The notes beneath the pieces are model-generated. The model was not told where the DNA came from. It saw only the letters and a list, made by a program, of their open reading frames with translations, and ran no database searches. Both the position numbers and the translations under genes were made by a program. A DNA stretch of 64,000 nucleotides from Streptomyces fragilis (GTDB lineage: Bacteria; Actinomycetota; Actinomycetes; Streptomycetales; Streptomycetaceae), in contig NZ_BEVZ01000002.1 of assembly GCF_003112515.1 (NCBI RefSeq), positions 186,001-250,000 of the forward strand, in the 5' to 3' direction. Each line of letters opens with the position of its first letter. Positions within the stretch are counted from its first letter, which is position 1. Positions 34,353 to 42,664 of this stretch are shown one piece after another.

Positions 34353-35339
34353 GTGGCCCCGACCGCTGCGTCCGAGACCGAAGCACTGCACGTCACCGAG
34401 CACTCCATCACCGTGGCCGCGCCGGCCGACACCGTCTACGCGCTGGTGGCCGACGTCGCCGGGTGGCCGCAGGTCTTCGGGCCCACGGTGCACGTCGAGG
34501 TGCTGGAGGAGGCCCCCGCCGCGGGCGGCGAGCAGCTCCTGCGCATCTGGGCCGTCGCCGGCGACAAGGTCCGCACCTGGACCTCGCGCCGCGAACTGGA
34601 CCCGGCCGCCCGCACCATCACCTTCCGCCAGGTCGTCACCGCCGCGCCCGTCGCCTCCATGGGCGGCGAATGGCGCCTGCGGGAACTGGAGGACGGCTCC
34701 ACCCATGTCACGCTGCTGCACGACTACCGCGCGGTGGACGGCGACCCGGCCGCCGAGGAGCTCATCGAGCGCGCCGTGGACGGCAACAGCCGCGCCGAAC
34801 TCCTCGCCCTGAAGAACACCGCCGAACTCGGCGACGCCCGCGAGGAACTGCACTTCACGTTCAGCGACTCCGAGACCGTCTTCGGCGCGGCCGGCGACGT
34901 CTTCGCCTTCCTCGACCGTGCCGACCTGTGGCCCGAGCGGCTCCCGCACGTGGCCCGCCTCGACCTCACCGAGGACGGCACCGGCATCCAGCACATGGAC
35001 ATGGACACCGCGAGCCCGGACGGCTCCACCCACAACACCACGTCGGTGCGGGTCGTCTTCGAGGACCGCAACGTCATCGTCTACAAGCAGCTCAAGGTGC
35101 CGGTCGCGATGAGCGGCCACACCGGGCGCTGGGTGATCGAGACGCTCGGCGACGGCAACGTGCGGGCCACCTCCTGGCACACCGTCACCCTCGACCCGGA
35201 GGGCGTGCGCACCGCGCTCGGCCCCGAGGCCACCCTCGCCGAGGCCCGCGCGCTGGTGCGCAAGGCGCTGGGCACCAACAGCTCGACCACCCTCAAGCAC
35301 GCCAAACGGTTCGCGGAGGAAGCACGTGCCCGGGCGTAG
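34353..35339 (+). CDS. Didomain aromatase/cyclase (ActVII/GrhQ-like SRPBCC repeat)
   Basis: 328 aa made of two SRPBCC/START-like domains. The first (about 10-155) has SITVAAPADTVYALVADVAGWPQVFGPTV. The second (about 160-315) starts LHFTFSDSETVFGAAGDVFAFLDRADLWPERLPHV. Didomain aromatase/cyclases close and aromatise the first ring of C-9-reduced polyketides, which fits the ketoreductase at 3711. GTG 34353 with AAGGGAG upstream. Its end overlaps the start of the ABM gene by 14 bp. Confidence 0.93.
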   Translation: MAPTAASETEALHVTEHSITVAAPADTVYALVADVAGWPQVFGPTVHVEVLEEAPAAGGEQLLRIWAVAGDKVRTWTSRRELDPAARTITFRQVVTAAPVASMGGEWRLRELEDGSTHVTLLHDYRAVDGDPAAEELIERAVDGNSRAELLALKNTAELGDAREELHFTFSDSETVFGAAGDVFAFLDRADLWPERLPHVARLDLTEDGTGIQHMDMDTASPDGSTHNTTSVRVVFEDRNVIVYKQLKVPVAMSGHTGRWVIETLGDGNVRATSWHTVTLDPEGVRTALGPEATLAEARALVRKALGTNSSTTLKHAKRFAEEARARA

Positions 35340-35961
35340 GCAGGAAACCCCGCTCACCGTGATCAACCGGTTCACGGTCAGGGGTGACACCGGCCGCTTC
35401 GAACGCGCGTTCCGCGAGCACTCGCAGTACCTGCGGGGCCGGCCGGACTTCGGCTTCCTGGTCACCGTCAGGCTCGTCGACCGTCCCGACGTGTACGTGC
35501 ACCTCGGGCATTGGCGGACCACCCGCGGCTTCCTCGACACCGTGCACGAGGACGCCTTCCACGGCCACGTCAGGAAGCTCGGCCCCATGGTCGACGCCGA
35601 GGCGGACCAGGCCGTCAGCGTGGGCCGGGTGCTGCGCGGGGAGGCCCTGGTGGGGGCGGAGAACGTCGTCCTGACCCGGGCCAGGACCTTCGGCGGCAGC
35701 GACTCCTCCGCCTTCCGCCGCCTGTTCGCCGAGACGACGGAGTACTTCGCCGGACTCGACGGCTTCGGCGGCAGCGACCTGCTGCGCTCCACGCTGCACC
35801 CCGGCGCCTGGACGGGCGTGCACTGGTGGCGCGACACCGAGGACTGCGAGCGGGCGCTGGCCGGCCGCGGCCACATCTCGCTGCTCGCCCGGATGAGGAA
35901 CACCGCCGACGTCGAGGTGGAACGCACCCGGCACGTCGCCTACGAGCGCGTCCTGTCCTGA
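35326..35961 (+). CDS. ABM-type (dimeric alpha/beta-barrel) monooxygenase or cyclase, tandem domain
   Basis: 211 aa with two ferredoxin-like repeats. The first is VINRFTVRGDTGRFERAFREH and LVDRPDVYVHLGHWRTTRGFLDTV; the second, LTRARTFGGSDSSAFRRLFAET and GAWTGVHWWRDTEDCERAL. Members of this fold include cofactor-free quinone-forming oxygenases (ActVA-ORF6, TcmH) and polyketide cyclases. The duplicated layout is less common. GTG 35326, preceded by GCGGAGG, overlaps the aromatase gene. An anthrone-oxygenase or later-ring cyclase role is likely, but I cannot choose between them. Confidence 0.78.
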   Translation: MPGRRQETPLTVINRFTVRGDTGRFERAFREHSQYLRGRPDFGFLVTVRLVDRPDVYVHLGHWRTTRGFLDTVHEDAFHGHVRKLGPMVDAEADQAVSVGRVLRGEALVGAENVVLTRARTFGGSDSSAFRRLFAETTEYFAGLDGFGGSDLLRSTLHPGAWTGVHWWRDTEDCERALAGRGHISLLARMRNTADVEVERTRHVAYERVLS

Positions 35962-36039
35962 GATGCGCACCCCGCCGGAGCCGAGGACCCGACCGTGCCC
36001 GACACGGCCCGGGGGCCTCGGCTCCGGCGCGTGCGGGAC

Positions 36040-36071
36040 GCGAGCCCGCTTCGAGCGGCGGGGCGCAGGCT
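36040..36071 (+). promoter_or_regulatory. Predicted SARP promoter of the carboxylase epsilon gene (leaderless)
   Basis: GCGAGCC (36040) and TCGAGCG (36051) start 11 bp apart, followed by 8 bp and CAGGCT (36066-36071). The ATG comes 6 bp later. Confidence 0.7.
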
Positions 36072-36077
36072 GTCGGC

Positions 36078-36269
36078 ATGGCGAATCCGATGCGTATCGA
36101 GGTGGTCCGCGGCCGGCCCGACGCCGCCGAGCTGGCGGCGGTCACGGCCGTGCTGCTCGCCCTGGCGCGCCGCGCGGGCGAACCCGGCGCGGCGGTCCGG
36201 CCCGCGTACGCCGGCTGGAGCGTCAGGAGCGGCGGCCACTGGCCGAGGCCCGCGGGGAACACCCCGTGA
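36078..36269 (+). CDS. accE: Acyl-CoA carboxylase epsilon subunit
   Basis: 63 aa with the actinobacterial epsilon-subunit pattern: IEVVRGRPDAAELAAVTAVL near the start and a short tail ending in SGGHWPRP. This small subunit binds and stimulates the beta subunit of acetyl/propionyl-CoA carboxylases. The matching beta subunit is encoded 11 kb away at 47788, also under a leaderless SARP promoter. No alpha (biotin) subunit is present, so the housekeeping one must be used. ATG 36078 has no ribosome site. Confidence 0.85.
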   Translation: MANPMRIEVVRGRPDAAELAAVTAVLLALARRAGEPGAAVRPAYAGWSVRSGGHWPRPAGNTP

Positions 36270-36418
36270 CCGGCGGCCCGCGGCGAGGCCGCACATCAAC
36301 GCGTGGCGGAGCCCCCCTCGACGGGTGCGTCGAGGGCCCGGGCCTTACGCCCGCCGACAGCAGAGCCGGCCGGCCCCCGTCCCGGGGGCGGGCGCACGGC
36401 GGGGGAGGGGGAGGCGTG

Positions 36419-38161
36419 ATGGACCACCAGACGTTGACGGAGCACATCCGGGCCCAGGCGGTCAGGACGCCGGACCGGGAGGCGCTGGTCCTCCTCACCG
36501 AGCACCGCGGCGGCCTGCTGCCGAGGACGATCACCTACGCCGCCCTGGACCGCTCGGTGCGGGGCCTGGCCGCCGTGCTGGCCCGGCACGTCCGCCCGGG
36601 CGAGAGGGTGCTCGTCGCCCACCGCTCGCGGGAGCTGTTCGTCACCGCCTTCCTCGCCTGCCTCCACGCGGGCGCCGTCGCCGTGCCCGTCGCCGCGCCC
36701 GACGGGCGCGGCCACCACGACCAGCGGGTCGCCGGGATCGTCCGGGAGACGGCCGCGGCCTGCGTGCTCACCTCCACCGACGAGGCCGGCGAGGTGTCGC
36801 GGCTGCTCGCCCGCACCGGCCACGGCGACGTCGTCTGCCTGCCCACCGACGGCCCGGCCGCGGCAGCGGACGCCGGCACCGGCGAGCGGGCCGCGCCGGA
36901 CGCCGACGCGGTCGCCTACCTGCAGTACACCTCCGGCTCGACCCGCGACCCCCGCGGCGTGATCGTCACCCACCGCAGCCTGCTCGCCAACCAGCGGGCC
37001 ATCCGGCAGGCGCTCGGCACCCGCGAGGGCGTCCGGGTCGGCGGCTGGCTGCCGCTGTACCACGACATGGGCCTGGTGGGGCAGCTGCTGCACCCGCTGT
37101 GGCTCGGCGGAACCGCCGTCCTGCTGACCCCCGCCGCCTTCGTCCGGCGTCCCGCGAACTGGCTGGAGACGATCTCCCGTCACCGGCTCGCCGTGAGCGC
37201 CGCCCCGGACTTCGCGTACGAGATGTGCGTGCGCCGCGTCAACGACTCCCAGCTCGCCGGGCTCGACCTGTCCTGCTGGGAGACCGCCGTCGACGGCGGC
37301 GAGCCCGTCGACGCCACCACCCTGGCCGCGTTCGCCGAGCGGTTCGCCCCGGCCGGGCTGGACCCGCGGGCGCTGACGCCCTGCTACGGCCTGGCCGAGG
37401 CCACCCTGATGGTCTCCGGCTCCCGCGAGGACGGCCCGAGCGCCCCGCTCGCCGTCGACGCCGTGGCCCTGGAGAGCGGCCGGCTCGCGGAGCCCGCCGG
37501 CCAGGCCCGCCTCCTCGCGCACTGCGGGCCGCCCGCCTCCGCCGACGTGCGGATCGTCGACCCCGACAGCTGCGCCGAGGTCCCGGACGGCCACGTCGGC
37601 GAGATCTGGGTCCGCGGCTCGGGCGTCGGCCCCGGCTACTGGGCCCGCCCCGCCGAGACGGCCGCCGCGTTCGGCCGGCGGATCGCCGGACAGGGCGGCG
37701 GATACCTGCGCACCGGAGACCTCGGCGCCTTCCGCGACGGCCTGCTGTACGTCACCGGCCGCCTCAAGGACATGATCGTGGTCGCCGGGCGCAACCTGTA
37801 CCCGCAGGACCTGGAGCGCACGGTCCAGCAGGTCAGCGGGTTGTTCGGCGCGGCCACCGCCTTCGCCGTGCCCGGCGCCCGCGAGAGGATCGTCGTCATC
37901 CAGGAGCTGCGGGCGGGCAGCCGCTACGACATCGACCTGGCCGGCCTCGCGTCCGCCGTCCAGCAGCGCATCACCGAGGAGTACGACGTGCGGGCCGCCG
38001 CCGTCCTGCTGGTGCGGCCGGGCACGGTCCGCCGGACCACGAGCGGCAAGGTGGAGCGGGCCGCGATGCGCCGCCTGTTCCTGCGCGGCGAACTGGCGCC
38101 GCTGCACCAGCGCGTGGAACCCGAGGTCGAGCAACTGCTGGTGGCCGGGGGCGGGCGGTGA
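36419..38161 (+). CDS. Fatty acyl-AMP ligase (FAAL), loads an acyl group on an ACP
   Basis: 580 aa, ANL superfamily. YLQYTSGSTRDPRGVIVTH is the P-loop and WLPLYHDMGLVGQ is typical of FAALs rather than CoA ligases. Later elements are PCYGLAEATLMVSG, YLRTGDLGAF, GRLKDMIVVAGRNLYPQDLE and a C-terminal TSGKVERAAMRR lysine. It should make an acyl-AMP and pass it to a carrier, most simply the ACP fused to the AT at 39927. ATG 36419 (GTG 36416 possible), with GGGGGAGGGGGAGG upstream. Its stop overlaps the next gene. Confidence 0.9.
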   Translation: MDHQTLTEHIRAQAVRTPDREALVLLTEHRGGLLPRTITYAALDRSVRGLAAVLARHVRPGERVLVAHRSRELFVTAFLACLHAGAVAVPVAAPDGRGHHDQRVAGIVRETAAACVLTSTDEAGEVSRLLARTGHGDVVCLPTDGPAAAADAGTGERAAPDADAVAYLQYTSGSTRDPRGVIVTHRSLLANQRAIRQALGTREGVRVGGWLPLYHDMGLVGQLLHPLWLGGTAVLLTPAAFVRRPANWLETISRHRLAVSAAPDFAYEMCVRRVNDSQLAGLDLSCWETAVDGGEPVDATTLAAFAERFAPAGLDPRALTPCYGLAEATLMVSGSREDGPSAPLAVDAVALESGRLAEPAGQARLLAHCGPPASADVRIVDPDSCAEVPDGHVGEIWVRGSGVGPGYWARPAETAAAFGRRIAGQGGGYLRTGDLGAFRDGLLYVTGRLKDMIVVAGRNLYPQDLERTVQQVSGLFGAATAFAVPGARERIVVIQELRAGSRYDIDLAGLASAVQQRITEEYDVRAAAVLLVRPGTVRRTTSGKVERAAMRRLFLRGELAPLHQRVEPEVEQLLVAGGGR

Positions 38162-39888
38162 CCGGCGCACCCGAGCGCGCGGCCGCCCTGGAGCTGGCGT
38201 TCGGTCCCCTCGACGACCCGGACAACCCGCTGGGCGCCGCCGCCCTGCTGGCCGCCGACGCGGCCGGCGAGATGCTGCCGCAGGCCGAGCGGGTGCTCGA
38301 CGACTTCGGACTCAACGCCGAGTTCGTGCCCGCCGACGTCGGCGGCCGGCTCGAGCGGATGGACCACCTGGGCCGACTGCTGCGCCCGGTGTTCCGCCGC
38401 GACGCCTCCCTGGGCTTCGGCTACGGCCTCAACTGCTTCTTCGCCGCCGCCCCGGTGTGGACCGCGGGCGACGACGAGCAGCGCCGGCACGCCGCCCGGC
38501 TGCTGCTGACCGGCCGGCGCATCGCCGTCGCCCGGCACGAGGTCGCCCACGGCAACGACTTCGTCCGCGACGAGTTCACCGCCCGGCCCGTCCCCGGCGG
38601 CGGCCTGGTGCTGGACGGCAGCAAGTCGGCCATCGCCAACGCCTCCCGCGCCACCGGCCTGGTCGTCTTCGCCCGCACCGGGACGGCCGCCCGCGGCCGC
38701 AGCCACAGCGTCCTGCTGCTCGACCGCGACGAGCTGCCCGCCGACCGGGTCACCGACCTCGCCCGCCGCACCACGACCGGCATGCGCAGCGCCGAGTTCG
38801 GCGGACTGGCGATCACCGACTGCCCGGTGCCCGCCGACGCGGTGCTGGGGGAGATCGGAGACGGCTACGAGCTGTCGCTGCGCTCCTCGCTGCTGATCCG
38901 CGGCCTCATCCCGTCGATCGTCCTCGCGGGCGCCGACACCGCGCTGCGCACCGTGGTGCGGTTCGCCGTCCGCCGCCGCGACGACGGCCGCTCGTCCCTG
39001 GACGTGCGGCACGTGCGCGACGTCCTCACCGGCGGCTTCCTCGACCTGCTCGTCATCGACTGCCTCGCCCTGGTCGCCACCCGCGCGCTGCACCTGCTGC
39101 CCGGGCAGATGAGCGCGTACGCGGCGGCCGCCGCCTACCTGGCCCCCAAGCTGGTCGCGGAGAGCATGGACGAGATGTCGTCGGTGCTGGGCGAGGAGAC
39201 CTTCGCGCAGGACGGCGCGTACGGCATGTTCCAGAAGCAGCGCCGCGACCTGCCGGTGACCTCCCTCGGGCACGCCGGCAGCGCCGGCCGGCAGGTCAGC
39301 ATCCTGCCGCAGCTGCCCTACTTCGCGCGGCACGCCTGGTTCGCCGACCCCGAACCACCGCCCTCCCTGTTCCGGCACGACGAGGCGCTCCCCCCACTCG
39401 ACCTCTCCCAGCTGGTGCTCCTCGGCGACGGCGACCCGCTCGCCGCGACCCTGGTCGCCTGCACCGACCACCTGGAGGCGGCCCGGCCGCCGTACGACGA
39501 GGGCGGACCCGTCCTGCGCTTCCTGGTCAGGGTCCTCACCGGCGAACTCGCCGACCTGCAGAAGGCGTTCGAGGACATCGCCGAGGGGGACCGGGAGGCG
39601 CTGTCCAGCCCCCGCAGCTTCGGTCTCGCCGACCGCTACACCCTCGTCCTCGCCGCGGCGGCCTGTCTCGGCGTGTGGCGGGAGGAGCGCAGGGCCCCCA
39701 CGGGACCCTCCGGCGCCTTCCTCGCGGCGCCCGCCTGGGTCACCGCCGCGCTCTACCGCCTCGTCGAACGCCTCGGGCTGCCGCTGCCCGACCGTCCGGA
39801 AGGGCAGGAACGGCTGGTACTCGACGAGGTCGTCGCGCGGCTGCACAACCGCCGCAGCTACGACCTCTACGCCTCCCGGCTCGCCTGA
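38158..39888 (+). CDS. Acyl-CoA/ACP dehydrogenase or oxidase family protein
   Basis: 576 aa, larger than ordinary acyl-CoA dehydrogenases (about 380). Regions seen: an N-terminal helical part, the mid-domain ARHEVAHGNDFVRDEFTARP and VLDGSKSAIANASRATGLVV, the C-terminal bundle ending DVLTGGFLDLL, and a further C-terminal domain of about 170 residues, as in acyl-CoA oxidase-like proteins of PKS clusters. It probably oxidises the acyl group activated by the FAAL while it is held on the ACP (alpha,beta-desaturation). GTG 38158 overlaps the FAAL stop. Confidence 0.83.
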   Translation: MTGAPERAAALELAFGPLDDPDNPLGAAALLAADAAGEMLPQAERVLDDFGLNAEFVPADVGGRLERMDHLGRLLRPVFRRDASLGFGYGLNCFFAAAPVWTAGDDEQRRHAARLLLTGRRIAVARHEVAHGNDFVRDEFTARPVPGGGLVLDGSKSAIANASRATGLVVFARTGTAARGRSHSVLLLDRDELPADRVTDLARRTTTGMRSAEFGGLAITDCPVPADAVLGEIGDGYELSLRSSLLIRGLIPSIVLAGADTALRTVVRFAVRRRDDGRSSLDVRHVRDVLTGGFLDLLVIDCLALVATRALHLLPGQMSAYAAAAAYLAPKLVAESMDEMSSVLGEETFAQDGAYGMFQKQRRDLPVTSLGHAGSAGRQVSILPQLPYFARHAWFADPEPPPSLFRHDEALPPLDLSQLVLLGDGDPLAATLVACTDHLEAARPPYDEGGPVLRFLVRVLTGELADLQKAFEDIAEGDREALSSPRSFGLADRYTLVLAAAACLGVWREERRAPTGPSGAFLAAPAWVTAALYRLVERLGLPLPDRPEGQERLVLDEVVARLHNRRSYDLYASRLA

Positions 39889-39926
39889 CCCCCATCCCCC
39901 CGCAGAGCACGACAGGGAGCACCCCC

Positions 39927-41192
39927 ATGAACGAGCGACACCACGACGACAAGGACGCCGACGACGACTTCGCCGTCGCGCACCGTGAATGGCTGAGCGA
40001 ACGCGTCGCCCACTACATCGGGCACCCCGTCGACGACAGCGTGCCGCTGGTCGAGGAGGGCTTCGACTCGGTGGCGGCCCTCAGCCTGTACGGGGACATC
40101 GAGGAGGAGTTCGGAGAGCTCATCGAACCCGACGACGTCGAGGCGTACCCCACCGTGCGCCGGCTCGCCGAACTGCTGGCCATGCGCGGCGCGGGCCGGG
40201 ACGGCAGCCGGGTGCGGACCGCGTTCGTCTTCACCGGGCAGGGCTCCCAGCACCCCGGCATGACCACCGGCCTCTACCGCAACTCCACCGGCTACCGGAC
40301 CTTCCTGGACGAGGCGGACGCCGCCGTCCGTCCCTGGACGGGACGGTCCGTGGTGGACCTGATCCTCACCGGCGACCCGGCCGTCCACCGCACCGAGCTG
40401 ACCCAGCCCGCCCTGTTCGCCGTCGGCTACGCCCTGGCGCGCACCCTGGAGGAGGCCGGGGTGCGCCCGGTCGCCGTCCTGGGCCACGGCATCGGCGAGT
40501 TCGCGGCCGCCGCCGTCGCCGGCGCGCTGACCCTCGCGGACGCCGCCCGCCTGGCCTGTGCCCGCGGCGCCCTCATGCAGGAACTGCCGCCCGGCGGCGG
40601 CATGATGGCCGTCTGCATCACCCCGCACGAGGCGGCCGAACTCGTCGCCGAGGAGCCCGCCGCGGGCATCGGCGCCGTCAACGCGGCCAAGTCGGTGGTG
40701 CTCTCCGGCGACCGGGCGGCCCTGGCCCGCATCGAGGGCCGGCTGGCCGAGCGCTCCGTCCGCTGCCGTCACCTGGCCGTCTCGCACGCCTTCCACTCGC
40801 CGCTGATGGCCCCGGTGGTCGCCCCGTTCGAGGCCGAACTGCGCAGGATCCGCGGGGCGGCCGCCCGGGTGCCGTTCTACTCGACCGTGCACGGGCGGCT
40901 GACCACCGAGCCGCTCTACACCTCCTACTGGAGCGAGCAGATCACCGCCCCCGTCCGGTTCGCCGACGCGGCCCGCGGCCTGCTCGCCCAGCAGACGCCG
41001 AGCCACGTCGTCGAGATCGGTCCGCGCGCCGTGCTCACCCCCTACCTGCGGCGGATGGGCGGCGGACCGCGCGGACCCGTCTGCCTGCCGGTGTGCCAGG
41101 GGCCGCAGAGCGACGCCGTCGACCTGGCAGGGGTGATCTCCGCCCTCGACGCCGGTCCGCTGGCCGCGGCCCTGCCGGGAGGCACCCGGTGA
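39927..41192 (+). CDS. ACP-acyltransferase fusion with missing AT serine
   Basis: 421 aa. Residues 1-85 are an ACP with attachment site EEGFDSVAAL. Residues 95-400 are a type I-style AT: FVFTGQGSQHPGM, the TQPALFAV block and SHAFHSPLMAP. The nucleophile motif, normally GHSxGE, reads G-H-G-I-G-E (Gly188, codon GGC). It cannot form the usual acyl-Ser intermediate. The domain may be a docking or gatekeeping scaffold for the fused ACP, as non-acylating domains in PKSs sometimes are. Overlaps the PPTase start, and follows FAAL and dehydrogenase as one operon. Confidence 0.88.
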   Translation: MNERHHDDKDADDDFAVAHREWLSERVAHYIGHPVDDSVPLVEEGFDSVAALSLYGDIEEEFGELIEPDDVEAYPTVRRLAELLAMRGAGRDGSRVRTAFVFTGQGSQHPGMTTGLYRNSTGYRTFLDEADAAVRPWTGRSVVDLILTGDPAVHRTELTQPALFAVGYALARTLEEAGVRPVAVLGHGIGEFAAAAVAGALTLADAARLACARGALMQELPPGGGMMAVCITPHEAAELVAEEPAAGIGAVNAAKSVVLSGDRAALARIEGRLAERSVRCRHLAVSHAFHSPLMAPVVAPFEAELRRIRGAAARVPFYSTVHGRLTTEPLYTSYWSEQITAPVRFADAARGLLAQQTPSHVVEIGPRAVLTPYLRRMGGGPRGPVCLPVCQGPQSDAVDLAGVISALDAGPLAAALPGGTR

Positions 41193-42187
41193 GGGAGCGG
41201 AACGGACGCCCGCTGTGGGCCGCGGGACCGGACGGCCCCTGGGACGAGGCGCGCGCCGAACTGCTGCGCACCGGGACCGTCGTGCTGTACGCGCGGATGG
41301 GGCCCTGGCTGCCCGAGGCCGGCTCGGAGGCCGAACTGCGGCGCCGGCTGGGACGCGACTGGCGGCGCTACGAGAGCATGGGGCGGGCCCGCTCACGGGA
41401 GCGGTTCGCGGCCTCGCGGCTCATGCTGCGCTGCTCGGCGGCCGCGGTCCTCGGCACCGCGCCCGAACTGGTCGACCTCGCCTACCAGCCGGGCGGCCGC
41501 CCCTACGTGCGCGGCTGCGACCAGATCGACGTCAGCCTCAGCCACACGGAGGACGTCATGGTCGTCGGCATCACCCGCCGCGGCCGGATCGGGGTGGACG
41601 TCGAGCGCGCCGACCGGCGTCTGGCGCACACCGGCTCCGAACGGCAGGCGTGCACCCCCTACGAGAAGGCGCGGCTGGACGCGGGCGGTGAGGAGGCGCG
41701 CAACGACACCATGGTGCGGCTGTGGACCCTGAAGGAGGCCTACAGCAAGGCGCTCGGGCAGGGACTGCGCTTCCGCTTCACCGAGTTCGGCTTCGCCCTG
41801 GACGACGCCGGACCCCGCCTGGTGCGGCCGGACGGCACCCCGGTGCCCGGCGGGGAATGGCAGTTCGGCACCTTCCCGGCCGGTGACGGGTACGTGCTGA
41901 GCGTCGCCGTCTGGGACGCCGGGTTCGGTGACCTGGCCGACCTGTCGGTGGGCACCATGCTCGACGACGGCATGCTCGACGCGCTGCTCGGCGCGAGCGG
42001 CCCGGCCCGCGGCCCGGCCCGCTCAGGGCAGCCAGCCGGCCTCCTCGGCGATGCGGATGGCGTCGATGCGGTTGCGGGCGCCCAGCTTGCCGACGATGGC
42101 CGTCAGGTAGTTGCGGACGGTGCCCTTCGACAGGTAGAGGCAGCCGGCGATCTCGGCGGCGTCGGCGCCCCGGGCGGCCAGGCGTAG
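41189..42187 (+). CDS. Sfp-type phosphopantetheinyl transferase
   Basis: 332 aa. The hallmark motifs are RIGVDVERADRR (Mg-binding Asp/Glu) and LWTLKEAYSKALG, with RFAASRLMLRC and SLSHTEDVMVVG before them. It converts apo carriers (ACPs at 39927 and 52297, PCP at 20683) to holo forms. GTG 41189 overlaps the ACP-AT stop. The recognisable domain ends near residue 260. The remaining 70 residues are Gly/Ala-rich and encoded opposite the 3' end of the response regulator gene, so the true C-terminus runs into a convergent overlap. Confidence 0.88.
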   Translation: MRERNGRPLWAAGPDGPWDEARAELLRTGTVVLYARMGPWLPEAGSEAELRRRLGRDWRRYESMGRARSRERFAASRLMLRCSAAAVLGTAPELVDLAYQPGGRPYVRGCDQIDVSLSHTEDVMVVGITRRGRIGVDVERADRRLAHTGSERQACTPYEKARLDAGGEEARNDTMVRLWTLKEAYSKALGQGLRFRFTEFGFALDDAGPRLVRPDGTPVPGGEWQFGTFPAGDGYVLSVAVWDAGFGDLADLSVGTMLDDGMLDALLGASGPARGPARSGQPAGLLGDADGVDAVAGAQLADDGRQVVADGALRQVEAAGDLGGVGAPGGQA

Positions 42188-42664
42188 GACCTCCAGCTCG
42201 CGCGGCGACAGCGGGTTCTCCGGGGAGTCCCACGCGGTCAGCGCGAGCTGCGGGTCCACCACCCGGCGGCCGGACGCCACCGACCGCACGGCCAGCGCCA
42301 GCTGGTCGGGCGGCGAGTCCTTGAGCAGGAAGCCGGAGACCTGCGCGGACAGGGCACGGCGGAGCGTGCCCGGGCGCCCGAGCGTGGTCAGGATCAGCGT
42401 GCGGCAGCTCGGCAGCCGCTCGTGCAGCTCCGCGGCCGCGGTCAGCCCGTCGATGCCCGGCAGGTCGACGTCTATCACCGCCACGTCCGGCTTGCAGGCC
42501 AGCGCGGCCTCGACGATGGTGTCACCGCGGTCGACGGTGGACACCACGTGCAGGTCCGGTTCCAGCTGGAGCAGCGCGACGAGCGCGCCCCGGACCATGT
42601 GAACGTCCTCCGCCAGGAGGATCCTCACCGACAACATCCTTACCCCCGGTCGGATGACGGTCAT
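42023..42664 (-). CDS. NarL/LuxR-type response regulator
   Basis: About 213 aa. The receiver domain has ILLAEDVHMVRGAL, the phosphorylatable Asp in VAVIDVDLPGIDG and FLLKD. The C-terminal LuxR helix-turn-helix is LSPRELEVLRLAARG, IAGCLYLSKGTVRNYLTAI. The 42664 start overlaps the kinase stop (ATGA). ATG 42637 or GTG 42628, the latter with TAAGGA upstream, fit the usual family N-terminus better. Its 3' end overlaps the PPTase gene by 165 bp on the other strand. Cotranscribed with the kinase. Confidence 0.9.
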   Translation of the reverse strand: MTVIRPGVRMLSVRILLAEDVHMVRGALVALLQLEPDLHVVSTVDRGDTIVEAALACKPDVAVIDVDLPGIDGLTAAAELHERLPSCRTLILTTLGRPGTLRRALSAQVSGFLLKDSPPDQLALAVRSVASGRRVVDPQLALTAWDSPENPLSPRELEVLRLAARGADAAEIAGCLYLSKGTVRNYLTAIVGKLGARNRIDAIRIAEEAGWLP

